Assembly (NCBI GenBank): GCA_021030915.1
Contig: JAGEMR010000013.1
Coordinates: 124,001 to 188,000, forward strand
Direction of reading: 5' to 3'
Length of the DNA: 64,000 nucleotides
Source of the DNA: Astrothelium macrocarpum
Lineage: Eukaryota > Ascomycota > Dothideomycetes > Trypetheliales > Trypetheliaceae
How positions within the stretch are numbered: the first letter of the stretch is position 1; each line of letters begins with the position of its first letter. Made by a program: the position numbers and the translations under genes. Under the pieces are notes generated by a model. It was not told where the DNA came from, did no database searches, and was given only the letters and a program-made list of their open reading frames with translations. Of this stretch, positions 21,376 to 34,500 are shown piece after piece.

Positions 21376-22499
21376 TTAGAGCTTGCTCTGCTCTTGTTGC
21401 CGAAGCCGCACCACGCCCTGAAACTCTGTCTTAGTATTGGTACCTATTTGGGTGCTTTCTCTGCGGATGCACTTACCTCCTGCACACACGTCGCCACTAG
21501 CTTTCCCTGTCGAGTGTAGATGTGCTGCAATACCAAGCCTCTTCCATCATCGGCCCATGGACTGCTCATTTCAGTATACAACCATTCATCTGCTCGGAAA
21601 TCTCTGGGCGAGTGGAAATAAATTGTATGATCTAGGCTGACCATCATGCCAACCACGGGCCTACTTTCCGATGGTGTTTGGTTCACTTCTTGCTCCTCGA
21701 CGTCTCGAACTTCTTTGGACACTTCATTGTCGATCTTGACTTTGTTCTTGTCGGCACTACGAGGGTTATGGAAACGCCAAAGGCGATGCACCCGTGCAAT
21801 AGTGCCAACAAAGTAGCTATCTGACATGTAAGCCAGAGCCTCGAGATGTGCTGCATGACCGCCAGATTCCGAGATTTTCCCTCGTGCTTTGATCCATTGA
21901 CGCGTCTTCTTGAGGTGTGGATATTGTGAACGGTGGTTTGTGATGTCGATCCGTTGACTTTGGAATGGTCCCTCCGTGCCCTGCGGAAATCGGTGGTTTC
22001 CGTCTTCTTCAATCGGCTGAGGGACATCATTCATCCCTACAGCATGCCGAACCAGCTCTTTTCCGCCACTGCCCTCCCTCATGAAGCTCATTGTTGTTGT
22101 GAATATTGGTTGACCTCTTTGTCTTGCTTGAACAGTTCGTGTGCAGAAGCTCTTCCCTTCACGTACGCGTTCGACGTGATATATTACGGGTATATCCGCA
22201 TTACCATTAAGAACAAAGTAGCAATGCATCGAGTGAATATTGAATTCTTTCGGAACCGTACGCATAGCAGCGCTGAGGCACTGCGCAATCACAGCACCAC
22301 CATAGAGACCTCGAGCTCCAGGTGGATGCCATAACGGTTGCTTGTTTGTAAATAGATTCTAGCCGTGGTCAGCCGCAAGCACAGTCCTGGTACGAGAACA
22401 ACTCACTGGGTCTATATCCGAGAGATTGAGTAGCTCGAGGATACCTTCAATGGATGACTTTGCCGGGTCAAGAGGTGGTGGTCTTATTAACGTAGCCAT
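21376..22499 (-). CDS. Peroxisomal acyl-CoA thioesterase II (TesB/ACOT8-like)
   Basis: Hydrolyses acyl-CoA to fatty acid and CoA; double hot-dog fold; linked to peroxisomal beta-oxidation. Exons (minus) are 22499-22407, 22358-21477 and 21417-21376; introns are 48 and 59 nt, giving 338 aa. The start MATLIRPPPLDPAKSSIEGI leads into NLFTNKQPLWHPPGARGLYGG, with family blocks GGAVIAQCLSAAM, NIHSMHCYFVLNG and VGMMVSLDHTIYFH, then WLYTEMSSPWADDGRGL. The 13-residue last exon ends EQSKL, a canonical PTS1. Keeping the last intron instead gives a stop after SAEKAPK and loses SKL. It is divergent from the CPS1/DIP2-like gene. Confidence 0.92.
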
Positions 22500-22536
22500 T
22501 TTCCCTAATGAACGAGGGAGATGAGGTGAATTGAAA

Positions 22537-22579
<43 letters not shown>

Positions 22580-23208
22580 GACAGAAGGAAAGACCCTTGT
22601 TGCTCTAGCTATCTAAATATCATATTCATATGATTTTCGAATAAGGCGGATCTCCTGAAAATGAACAAGTGAAGATTACTTTGTTTTTGCGTCATTTGAA
22701 GCCGAGGTCCTGGTCGGCTACGTGCATCTCGGCCGCAAGACGAATCTAGGCGCGTGGCTCAAGCCTGCATGGGATACTTGGAGCGCCACGGATTCACATG
22801 AACCCTTCTTACTAGCGTGGCAGGAGAGCTGTTTGATCAGAGTTCGGGGATAAAGCTTGATGGTTTGCGGCTAGGGGTTGATGCGAGTTCTGCGCAGTGG
22901 GAAGGTTCAAGGTTCCACGTCTAGTGGAGAAGATTACCCCAGACCCGGCCAAAACCAACGGGTCAGGGCCAGATACATCGTCATTTGTACCTTGCGACAC
23001 GGATCCACCTGTCGCTCTGACGCTTCCAACGAGAATTTGTTTCGGGGTTGCGTTGCTTTTCGACCCATGCCACTGGGGTTACCTTACACTGATCGCGATT
23101 GCTGGGCGCGGAAAGTCCCGATACAAGTCCAGATGATTTGAGCGACACAGCACTTGACGCTGGCGTCTCTGCGTCTTTCTGGCTGTACATCGTGTCGTGG
23201 GTACTACC
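22500..23208. promoter_or_regulatory. Divergent promoter, thioesterase / CPS1-like
   Basis: Spacer of 709 bp between divergent starts, containing the heptanucleotide array at 22537-22585 close to the thioesterase start. I see no TATA box I would trust and no gene. Confidence 0.4.
22537..22585 (+). repeat. Heptanucleotide microsatellite (AGACAGG)n
   Basis: Seven consecutive 7-bp units, five AGACAGG then two AGACAGA, lying 38-86 bp upstream of the thioesterase ATG (on its antisense strand). Confidence 0.95.
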
Positions 23209-26200
23209 ATGGCTGACCAAAATCCAGAGTTACAAGAAAAGCTCGCTGAGCTTGATCATGAGCTAGAGGTATGCTGCGATCCTTGTGTCCGATAACTCCT
23301 GCGTCCCATCGTGGCTTTCGCTAATTCCAATATTGCCATAAAGGAAGGAGACATCACCAAAAAAGGGTACGATCATTACCCCTTTCCTAAACTTGAGCGC
23401 GATTCAGTCCAATGTGTGATGGCTAGATTGCCGTGCGCTGACTATGCAACGAACTGGGCAGATACGAAAAACGACGGACGCTTTTGTTCGATCAATATCT
23501 TGGGATAGGCAAAGGTGAACAATCGACAACTACAACTTTCACATCGGCAACATCCAATTTCACTTCAAATGGAGGAGGCGCACCAAGGTCACAACAGTCC
23601 CCTTATCAATCTTACAAGCCATACTCTCCTGAAAATGCCAGAGCACAATATTCTCAGGCATCGCTGGGTACTGGGCTTGGACCTGGCGGGTATGGCGGCA
23701 GGCCCTTGACACCTGGATCAGAACTCGGCATTCCGACTATGGACTCGCGAAGAAGACAATCCTCACTTGGAATTTCGGATACAGGGCCAGAAAGCGTGAA
23801 TAGCTACAGCCCTTCGCGAACTGGTACCATGGTAAACTCTGACTATGCATTCAACCCGGACAAGGCTGGATATAATGAGCAGCAGGAAGGTTATGGGTCA
23901 CCTGACGGCAACAGCAGGCTGAGTACCATGATGGATTCTCAAGGTTATTTTTCCGACTTTGCGGGGCAACAGATGCAAGAACCACGCGACAGTTATGGTG
24001 GCGGTCCGAATCGTTACTCTTCAGGAAACGAGGCATTTTCGCCAAGCGCAAACATGCCACCACCTTTGCTCAGCGGGCAGGACATGCCACAGATGCAGCA
24101 TCAGTTACCTTTGGAACCTCGCGAAGTCCCATTCGATGTTTTCGACCCGTACAATTCGAATGTTCCAATGTCAAAATTTGATAGTATTGGCGCGGTACTG
24201 AAACACAGAGGGCGTACAAATGGAAAACAGCCGGCGTATTGGGTTCTTGATCAAAAAGGAAAAGAAACCGCGTCAATCACGTGGGAAAAGCTTACCAGCA
24301 GGGCAGAAAAGGTCGCGCAAGTCATTCGAGATAAAAGCAATTTGTATCGAGGCGATCGTGTAGCGCTGGTTTATCGGGATACCGAGATTATTGATTTTGC
24401 GGTTGCACTACTAGGCTGTTTTATCGCTGGTGTAGTCGCGGTGCCGATCAACGATGTGGATGACTATCAAAAGCTCAGCCTCCTCCTTACAACTACTCAG
24501 GCGCATCTTGCCCTTACCACGGACAACAATCTCAAGGCCTTCCATCGTGACATCAACACACACCGCTTGAAATGGCCAAGTGGGGTGGAGTGGTGGAAGA
24601 CCAATGAGTTTGGCAGTTATCACCCAAAGAAAAAGGATGAAGCAGCTCCTTTGCAAGTTCCAGATCTTGCGTATATTGAATTTTCTCGAGCTCCGACGGG
24701 CGACCTTCGAGGTGTTGTTTTGAGTCATCGTACAATTATGCATCAAATGGCTTGCATCAGCGCAATAATATCCACAGTTCCAGATGGTGAAAATAATGAT
24801 ACTTTTAATCCTGCCCTTCGCGGGGGCAATGGCCAGCTTATGCGCCCTCACCGAAAACCAGGAGAGATTATTCTCAGCTACTTGGATCCTCGCGAGGGAT
24901 GCGGCTTAATACTTGGAGTGCTATTTGGCGTTTATGGAGGTCACACCACAGTGTGGCTTGAATCTAAAACTGTTGAAACCCCAGGTCTCTACGCTCACTT
25001 GATTTCGAAATACAAATGTACTGTAATGGTTGCAGACTATCCAGGCCTCAAACGTGCAGCGTACAACTACCAGCAAGAACCACTTGCTACCCGGAACTTC
25101 AAAAAAGGAACGGAACCTAATTTTTCGTCTGTCAAAATTTGTCTCATTGACACGCTTACGGTAGACTGCGAATTTCACGAGATTTTGGCTGACAGATGGC
25201 TTCGTCCGATGCGCAATCCAAGAGCAAGAGAATTGGTTGCGCCGATGTTATGCTTGCCCGAGCATGGTGGCATGATCATCTCCGTACGGGATTGGCTTGG
25301 AGGAGAGGAGCGTATGGGCTGCCAGCTTTCCTTGGAGAATGACGAAGAGGAAGAGGAAGAAGAGAAGCCATCAGGCAATGATACATCGAACGGGTATACT
25401 TCCCTTATCGGCGGTGGCACAACAAAGAAGAATAATGAACAGAAATCAAGAGCTGGTCTCAGCGAGGTATTACTGGATAAGGAAGCCCTAAAGACAAACG
25501 AGGTGAATGTTCTGGCCACCGGTGAGGAGGTGAAACGAAAAGCAAATGAGCCCGGTACTATACGAGCAGGCGCATTCGGTTTCCCAATTTCAGATGCAAC
25601 CCTGGCACTCGTAGATCCGGAGACGCATCTGCTATGCTCACCTTACATGATTGGAGAAATCTGGGTTGATTCGCCATCATTATCTGGTGGCTTCTGGGCG
25701 TTGCCCAAACACACCGAAACAATATTTCACGCTCGACCATATAGGTTCATGGAAGGAAACCCGACCCCTGTCCTCGTCGAGCCGGAGTTCTTACGGACTG
25801 GTCTACTTGGCTGCATTATTGGAGGAAAGTTATTCGTCCTCGGGCTGTATGAAGATCGAATTCGCCAGCGTGTAGAATGGGTGGAGCATGGCGTCCAAGA
25901 ATTGGAGCACCGCTACTTCTTTGTGCAGCATTTGGTCGCCAGCGTTATGAAGTCAGTGCTCAAGATTTATGACTGGTATGTACTCGGATCATTTGCGCAG
26001 GAACTCAACATTGACACTATCCAGCTCCGCCTTTGATGCTCATGTCAATGGCGAATTCCTCCCTATCATCCTTGTCGAGACTCAAGCCGCCTCGACTGCG
26101 CCAACGACGGCTGGAGGGCCACCCCAACAACTGGACATCCCATTTCTTGACTCCTTGGCCGAGCGTTGTCTGGAAGTTCTCTATCAGGAACATCATCTTC

Positions 26201-28999
26201 GAGTGTATTGTGTCATGATCACCGCTCCCAATACATTGCCCCGTGTGGTAAAGAACGGTCGCAGAGAAATTGGTAACATGCTCTGCCGACGTGAATTTGA
26301 CAATGGATCACTTCCGTGTGTTCACGTCAAGTTCGGCGTCGAACGAGCTGTTCAGAATCTGCCCGTAGGTGACGACCCTGCTGGGGGGATTTGGAGCATG
26401 GTGAGCACGCAGGCAAGACAAGATCTGCTCATGATGCAAGACAAGCAGTACAGTGGAGTTGATCATAGAGAGGTCGTGATCGATGACAGAACTAGTACTC
26501 CGCTCAACCAGTTCTCTAATATTCACGACTTATTGCAGTGGCGTGTGTCTCGACAGCCTGAGGAATTGGCCTACTGTAGCATCGACGGTAGAGGAAAAGA
26601 AGGCAAGGCAATTCCTTGGAAAAAGTTTGATCTAAAAGTGGCTGGAGTAGCAATGTACCTGAAAAACAAGGTAAAGGTCGTGCCGGGTGATCATTTACTG
26701 CTAATGTACACGCACTCGGAAGATTTTGTCTTTGCTGTGCATGCATGTTTCTGTTTGGGAGCCGTTGCAATACCGATGGCACCTCTGGATCAGAACAGAC
26801 TCAGCGAGGATGCACCAGCATTCTTACATATGGTGGCGGATTTCAGGATCAAAGCTGTACTGGTGAACAACGAGGTCGACTCATTGCTGAAACAAAAACC
26901 AATCAGCCAGCACGTGAAACAGAGCGCATTGATACTACGAGTCAATGTTCCGAGCACATACAACACCAGCAAACCGTCCAAGCAACATTCTGGATGCAGG
27001 GAACTGGGCCTCACCATGAGACCTGGCTGGGTACAGAAAGGCAGCCCAGTGCTGATATGGACATATTGGACTCCAGATCAGAGAAGAGTAGCTGTACAGC
27101 TCGGCCACGATACTATCATGGCTCTTTGCAAAGTGCAGAAAGAGACCTGTCAGATGACTAGTACACGGCCAGTCCTCGGATGTGTGAGAAGCACAATGGG
27201 TCTTGGGTTCATTTATACTTGCCTGATGGGCATCTTTCTTGCTGCACCAACCTACCTCGTCTCTCCCGTTGACTTTGCTGGCAATCCCAACCTACTCTTC
27301 CAGACTCTTTCACGCTATAAAATCAAAGATACCTACGCAACCTCGCAGATGCTCGATCATGCCATGGCTCACAACGCTGGCAAGAACGTTGGATTACATG
27401 AATTGAAAAATCTCATGATTACCACAGACGGACGACCGCGTGTCGACGTTTACCAAAAAGTCCGAGTTCATTTTGCAAGTTCGGCACTGGATAGGACGGC
27501 AATCAATACAATCTACAGCCATGTACTGAATCCCATGGTCGCAAGTCGGAGCTACATGTGCATTGAGCCGATCGAGCTATATCTGGATATGAACGCACTT
27601 AGAAGGGGTCTTGTCATCCCTGTCGATCCAGATCAGGAGCCATTCAGTCTACTCGTGCAGGATTCGGGTATGGTTCCAGTGTCGACGCAGATCAGCATCG
27701 TCAATCCCGAGACGTGCCGACTCTGCATGGTCGGAGAATACGGAGAGATCTGGGTGCAGAGTGAGGCGAACGCACATAGCTTTTATGGCAGCAAGGACGC
27801 TTTCGATCTGGAGAGATTCAATGGACGCACGGTGGATGGTGACCCTAACGTGCGATATATGAGAACAGGCGATTTGGGTTTTTTGCATAATGTCAGTCGG
27901 CCAATCGGTCCTAGTGGCGCCGCAGTTGAGATGCAAGTCTTGTTCATCCTTGGAAGCATCGGTGAGACGTTTGAAGTCACTGGTCTCAGCCATTTCCCCA
28001 TGGATATTGAACGCACGATTGAGAAGAGCCATCGCAACATTGTGCCTGGCGGAGCGTAAGTATTCTTTCAAATCATCCTTACCCTCGTGACACACTAACA
28101 GCTGTGCTAGTGCGATTTTCCAAGCCGGAGGTCTTGTTGTCGTTTTAGTGGAAATTTTCCGCAAAAACTTTTTGGCATCAATCGTGCCTGTCCTCCTGAA
28201 CGCTGTTCTCAACGAACATCATCTTGTACTCGATATCGTAGCATTTGTCTCAAAAGGGGACTTTCCCCGGTCCCGTCTAGGTGAAAAGCAGCGAGGCAAG
28301 ATTCTTGCCTCTTGGGTGACACGAAAGATGCGAACAATTGCGCAATTCAGTATTCGCGACGCTGATGGTGCGGATAGTACGGTGACAGAGGTTGCCGGGC
28401 CTCCCGGTGCACCAGCATCTTTGAGAAATGGAAGTATGAAGACAGACAGTATGAAGACTGGCTCATTACTCGACGCTCCACAAGGACGCGCTCAATCTCC
28501 ACCGCAAATTCAGACGCAAACCTTTGGCCCCATCCCTCCAGGCATATCTGAAACAATGGTTGAGGATGAACCTCTGACGGCACGAATGGATAGCAGAGCA
28601 GCAGGTAGTGACCTGACACCTACAGCTGAACGACCACAACCACCAATGAGCCTAAATACAACACTTGACTACTCTCCAGTCGACATGCCGCACTCTCCAA
28701 GTGGAATGAGCTGGAATGAAGAGCAGCTAGGAAAAACAGCAATGTCAGGCCAGAACCTAGCACCACAACAGCAGCAGTACGGACAAGCCATACCGTACGA
28801 AGCGCCCTCTGTGGTTCCTCCGGCGCCACATGTGAACAGGTTCGCACTGGATGATGATGACGATGACGATGCTGACGAAGGACGTTACAATCGAGGTGCT
28901 TCAGGGGGTGGGCTCAGAATAGCGAATCGAACGAGTATGGACGAGGAGGACTGGCCGCAAGAGGCTATAATGCATATGAATCTGGGGGGACAAGGATGA
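23209..28999 (+). CDS. CPS1: CPS1/DIP2-like protein with two AMP-binding domains
   Basis: Large protein (1838 aa) of the fungal CPS1/animal DIP2 type. Exons are 23209-23268, 23344-23366, 23462-25975, 26025-28055 and 28111-28999; introns are 75, 95, 49 and 55 nt. The N-terminus (LQEKLAELDHELE/EGDITKKG/YEKRRTLLFDQYL) is a DMAP1-binding-like domain split over three exons. A Gln/Ser/Pro-rich linker follows, then a first acyl-adenylate-forming domain from about residue 250 and a second from about 1020. The usual A3 loop is degenerate in both (FSRAPTGDLRGVVLSHRT; WTYWTPDQRRVAVQLGHDT), so full adenylation activity is doubtful. The C-terminus is disordered with a DDDDDDDADE run. DIP2 proteins are implicated in diacylglycerol or lipid metabolism; the activity here is inference. 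Confidence 0.87.
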
Positions 29000-29462
29000 T
29001 CATTGATTAACGCGTGCACAGCGAAGCATTTGTAATTCTACATTGGGGTGGAGTTGGCAGTGATCTTTCGGTCTAAGGTCCAGATGGCATGGAATGTCCC
29101 GGGCATGGGTGAATGAATTGCACAGCACGATTGCTGGGCTTGGATGATTGATTGATTGGTGTGGAAGAATAATTCCGAATAATTCCAAAGAGCGATACAG
29201 TCGTCCCAAAATGGTTTTCTATAGGTATGGATGGAGATGTACGAAAATGAGCTTGATTCTTCACAAAAGCAGTAGTGAACCCGAATGCCACTCCTTTAAG
29301 TAATAATTTTGATCCGTTTCGTGCGATAAGTCCCTTGGTGTTGCGAATAATATGGGTGTTGTTGGAAGAAAGGCTTGATGCACGATGATGTCGCCCCGCG
29401 CTCGTCCTTCCGACTCGTAACTTTTTCCATCCTCTTCATTACCTACAGCAGAGGCCGACAAT
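29000..29462. other. Spacer, nothing recognised
   Basis: Spacer of 463 bp between the CPS1-like stop and the DUF1640 start. It presumably holds the 3' UTR and a promoter. I see no clear element. Confidence 0.35.
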
Positions 29463-30881
29463 ATGGCGGCAACGCCACGGCTAACATTTCTCTATCCAGC
29501 GCTGTTTCGCTCTGCATCCTCCCAATCGAAAGCTACCCATCGTGCCTCAAGGGAGTTCCGCGACTTCTCACGAGCGGGCTACCGAACCACATGTCGCAAG
29601 CAGCAACAGGATGAAGTCCGATCCAGATATGGCACTGCCAATGAACCACCTCCACATATAACCAACAGCAATCAGCAGTCCGCTCAGCAGAATGCGCCTC
29701 GAAAGTCTCCGCCGTCTAAGCCGGAAATTGGCGCAAGGGAAGCGCCAGAAAAAGCTGCATCACCTAAGGCGCAAGACAAAGCGAAGAGCGAGAAAAAGAA
29801 GGCAAAAGACGTGGATAGCTCGCCAGAGCATCCAGCACTAGAGAAATCCGCAAAAGATTCCTCACAAGAAGGAGGCACACCCGAAGAGACTCCAACCCCC
29901 AGCCCAGAAGAAGCCCAAGACACCACCCACGCCGAACAACCCGTCACCGCCATCAAGCCCCTCGAAACCGTGCTCCACATGGAACCCCCATCCTCGACTC
30001 GCCAAGAAAACAAACCCCACAAACCGCCGCACCTCGTCACGCCGCCGTACGTGCACCACTTCGACACGTACACGCTGGTGCGCAACCTCGAGCAAGGCGG
30101 CTTCTCGCAGGACCAAGCGGTGACGTGCATGAAGGCCGTGCGCTCGCTGCTCGCCTTCAACATGGACCTGGCGCGCGCGGGGCTCGTGTCCAAGTCGGAC
30201 GTGGAGAACGAGAGCTACCTGTTCAAGGCCGCGTGCAGCGAGCTCAAGACCGAGATCCAGAACAAGCGGCGGCACGAGGTGGAGACGATGCGCACCGCGC
30301 GCACGCAGCTGCAGCATGAGTTTGACATCTTGAGTCAGCGCGTCGGGCAGGAGACGGGCGGGTTGAAGGATGAGTTGAAGGGCATGTTTGATGATCGGAA
30401 GATGGGGGTGAGGATGGAGCAGAAGGCGATGGAGAGCACGGTGAGTTTTTTGGTGGATTGGATTTTTTTCAGGGTTGAAGTGGGTGGGGAGAGGGGGATG
30501 AGTTAATGTGCTGATGGATGTATGCAGATTCAACAGCTCAACTACAAAATTACTGTCGCCCTCAACTCGGACTCCCGCTCGGAAGTCGAAGGTCTGCGGT
30601 GGATTTTGACGCGCCGTGCTGGCATGGCCATTGTCATCTCTGCAGTCATGATGCTTGGCGGGGCTTCGTATATTTCGCGCCAGGAAGCGGAAGAGAAGGA
30701 GCGGAAAAAGAAAAAGACCGTGAATGAGAGCACGAAAGCGGGTGGAGATGGGAGGGATGAGGGTGCGTCACCAAGGACCTCGCCGGAAGGGGCTCGGGAG
30801 GAAGTAAGTGGTACTGGAGACGCGTTGGCGGATTTGAGCGCAAAAGAGGGCGTTGATCCTGGATATGTTAGCTTGGGATAG
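29463..30881 (+). CDS. Mitochondrial DUF1640 (MCUR1/CCDC90/Fmp32-like) protein
   Basis: Predicted inner-membrane coiled-coil protein of the DUF1640 family, 443 aa. Exons are 29463-30440 and 30528-30881 (intron 87 nt). The N-terminus is basic and hydroxylated (MAATPRLTFLYPALFRSASS), a likely presequence, followed by about 140 low-complexity Lys/Glu/Pro/Ser residues. The conserved part starts with HFDTYTLVRNLEQGGFSQDQ and AVRSLLAFNMDLARAGLVSK, then a long coiled coil, IQQLNYKITVALNSD, and a single transmembrane segment AGMAIVISAVMMLGGASYI. Relatives include yeast Fmp32 (cytochrome oxidase assembly) and animal MCUR1. The precise role here is not shown. Confidence 0.85.
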
Positions 30882-31574
30882 ACATTGGACGAATAACAAG
30901 ATGGAAATAGATTCTTTGTAAGAGCTTGATTTGGCGATCAATCATGGCTGCTTCGATTCCGTTGTGTTCGAAATGGATGATATACCACCCCAACGTTTTT
31001 GTTTTTACGGGGACATAGACCATAGATTGTAAGATTCTTTAGATCGTAAAGAGCCCTTATTTATATATTAGTAGCCCAATGGCTTTTAGATTGAATTAAG
31101 GTTCTGACGTGTAAAATTGATGGGGAGAAATTAAGAACTCGAGAGACAAGAGAGGTGAAACATAGTACAGGACGATCAGAGCATCTGTAATAAGGTACCA
31201 GAGTGAGGCAGCAGGCTTAGACTGGAAAGATAAGTAAATCTAGCGATCTCCGCTATTGTAATGGATAGGACAAAATTAGGCACAGGACTCAGATCACGCT
31301 CACAGTACGTACTCGTATGCTGAACTATTACACGATCCTGAGACTTTAAACAAGGGAGAGACATCAAATTGGTATCTATCAGCAACCAGCTACCTTCGCG
31401 ACCCAATCTCATTACGCCCTCCCACATCAGCCACAAGAGCTCCGGAAGAGCACATTCAGATAGACACAAGGAAATAAGAAAGCTGACAAAGAGCAAAGGA
31501 AAATCCGATAACTCCCCAGAGCCTCAGAAAGATCTCGCATCGGAGCAAACTTCCTCAGGAGCACGTCCACCCGT
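30882..31574. other. Convergent spacer, nothing recognised
   Basis: Spacer of 693 bp between the DUF1640 gene and the TOP2 3' end. AT-rich, with no conserved ORF. Confidence 0.4.
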
Positions 31575-34500
31575 TCACTCACTATCATCATCAAAATCCG
31601 CCTCGGACTCTTCATCCTCGTCTTCACTCTCATCCGACATAGCAAAATTATACTTCTTCGGCACCGCCGCGGCACGACGCGAACGGCCCGCGGGCTCAGG
31701 CGCCTTGGCCTTCGCAGGAGGCGCATCAATCATATCCTCGTCATCATCATCGTCAAGCAGATCATTAGCAATCTCGTTGAGATCGTCCTGAGCATCGTCG
31801 TCCGAGTCGTCAAAGATGGTCTTCTTCTTGGCTCGCGCGACACCCGCAGAAGCAGAGGCTTTGGTGGAGGCGGGCTTGCCTTCGGGCTTGCTGGCGAGCT
31901 TCTTCGCGTATGCTTTGGCTGCGGGAGATAGATGGACTGGTTTGGGCTGTGAGGGCTCGACGGAGGCTGCTTTCGTCGTGGCTTTCTGGGTAGGCGCCTT
32001 CTTTGGCTTGGGCGCTGGAGCTGCCTTTGGAGCTGCGGCGGGCTTCGATGTTTTCTTCGCAGGTGCAGGTGCAGGCGCGGGCGCTAGGACGTCAAGAGAA
32101 TCTTCATTATCTTCTTCGTCGTCGGAGAGCTTGACATCTTTGGCGGCACGCGCAGCGGGTTTCTGCGGACTATCTTGGGGAACCAGCTTCGCGTAGTCTG
32201 TGTCGTCAATGCCGTCATCGTCGTCAAGATCAATGATTGAAGGTTTCCCGTTGAGACGCGATGTCGCTTTCGAGTACGCTGTGGGGACATTTTCGCTGCT
32301 GGTAGGTCGTGAGATGGATTTGCGGAAGAGGGAACGGCCAGAGTCGCCTCCCCCTATGCCTTTGACCATTGAAGTCACATCGCCAAGCATATCGTCTCCA
32401 TTATCATCAGAGTCTTCATCAGAAACAGCATATTTCACGGGCTTCCGCGTTGCAGCACGACCACCGCGTGCGGCAGGTGCAGATTCTTCTTCTTCTTTAA
32501 TGTCGCTTGAACCATCTGTCTGCATCGAAGTTGACGTCGCCTGCTCTCTACCGTTGTGGAGAACGTATTTTCCAGCAGGCTTGCTGGGTGGCGATTGCTT
32601 GGAGAAAAAGTCGAACAAACCATTACGCTTAGGTTCGACATGTTCAATAGTTGGCTTCTTCTTTGCTTTGACCACGGCAAAATCAGCATCAGCTTCACTG
32701 TCATCCGCAGCCCTCTTTTTCGACGTCTTCTTATTAGTTTTATTTGCCATTGATATGCGTCGGGCCTTCTTCTTGTTGTCGCGCCTAAGCTGGGCATCTT
32801 CTTCCATCTCACGTCGATAGGCCTCGATAAATTCGTCAAGATCTTGGTTCCAAATGTCCTTTGGAGATAGTTTAACAAGCCTGTCAATTTCTTGTTCCAC
32901 ATCTGAGATTCGCTGTTCCAGCTTTTGAACCCGTTCCATGGTCAAACTCCAAATTGGCATCTGATTTTGGTCAGAAAAGAAAAGTTCATTTACATCATGA
33001 GACACATACCCCCAGAAGATAGTTGTATCCGTTTTCTGCTTCATTCTTGCCCTCTTCTTCATCTTCGTCTGGCACAGTTTCTTCTTCTTCGCCAGCTTTC
33101 TTTGCATCTTTGACCTTGGGAAAGGCTTTGAAGTTAAGGCTCTTGAGCTCCTCAATAAGCACCTGCTTCTTCTTCTTTGCGACCACCAGCTTCGAGTCAC
33201 AGATCATCCGCACAAACCTCGCTTGGTTGGTCAATTTGTCTAAATCCTTCTGAAGCTCGCCGAGGAGATGTTGCTGTTCGGAAGTTAGCGTTGTTCAGGC
33301 GATTTATGGCTTCAAACTTACCTTGCGCTTCTGATACATACCCAACCTCACATGATAGAATTCTTCGAGGATATCTTCAACGGAATTATATTTTTGAATC
33401 CTTCCTTGGGCATCGAAGCAAACGAGGTTCGTGGTAGACACGGAGCTTTCAAGTTTGAATGTCGCAAGCAGACCCTTCTGGAGAGAGCTCTCCATGTGCT
33501 TATCATCCATTTTGATGACGAAGTGTACTTTCTCAGGAGTGTTGTAATCTGTGTAGTCTTTGATGAAGCTTGGAACCTTTTCTGCCCGGATGATGTCTTC
33601 TAGCTTATCCTTGAAGGTTTGCGTCCACATGCGGATCCTGTCAATATTTCGTTAGCCTTCATAGACAGGTTTTTCGGAGGTCACATACGGTAGTTCGGTG
33701 ATTTCAACCTCATTATCTCCAGTCTGTTGGATCTTGCCAGAGAAGCGATATCGACCGCCACCGAGGTCTTCAATATCACCAGTGAAGCCTCTAAACCACG
33801 GTCTCATAGGTTTCATGTCATCCTTTGATGTTCCCGACATACGTAGTTTAAGGTTCTCAACAATGTCTTCGGGTGAGTAGTTTGGAATTGAAGTTGACCA
33901 GCCAGTGCCAATGCCGTCTGCGCCATTAATCAAGACCATTGGCACAACTGGCATGTACATTTCTGGCTCGATTGTGTTACCATCGTCTATGTGATAGTTC
34001 AGGAGCCTACGCCATGTTAATTTGAATCTTAATGTGAGAAAATACTTAAACACTCACGGTTCATCCGAGGCATGGAATATTTTTCGAGCAATGGGAGTAA
34101 GCCGAGTATAGATGTAACGGGCGCTGGCAGCGTCTTGGCCTCCTTGGAGACGACTTCCGAAATTACCACTTGGCTCAAGACAGTTGATGTTGTTGGAGCC
34201 CACAAAATTTTGGGCCAGGCCAACAATGGTTTGTTGCAAAGAGGTATCACCGTATGCATAAGCTGTCAATCCCATCACATTACCCGCAAGTTCTACCACT
34301 TTCTGATCCTTCTTCAGATTCCTTCGGAAGACCGTGTAGAGAATCTTTCGCTGACCAGGCTTCAGTCCATCCATCATTGATGGGATAGAACGCAAGTTAT
34401 CCGCCATGCTAAACAGGATCAACTCTTTGTTAACGAAATCATCGATAGATATCGACTCTGAAGCACTCATGTCCAAATAAGTACCGGGGACGAAGTCACG

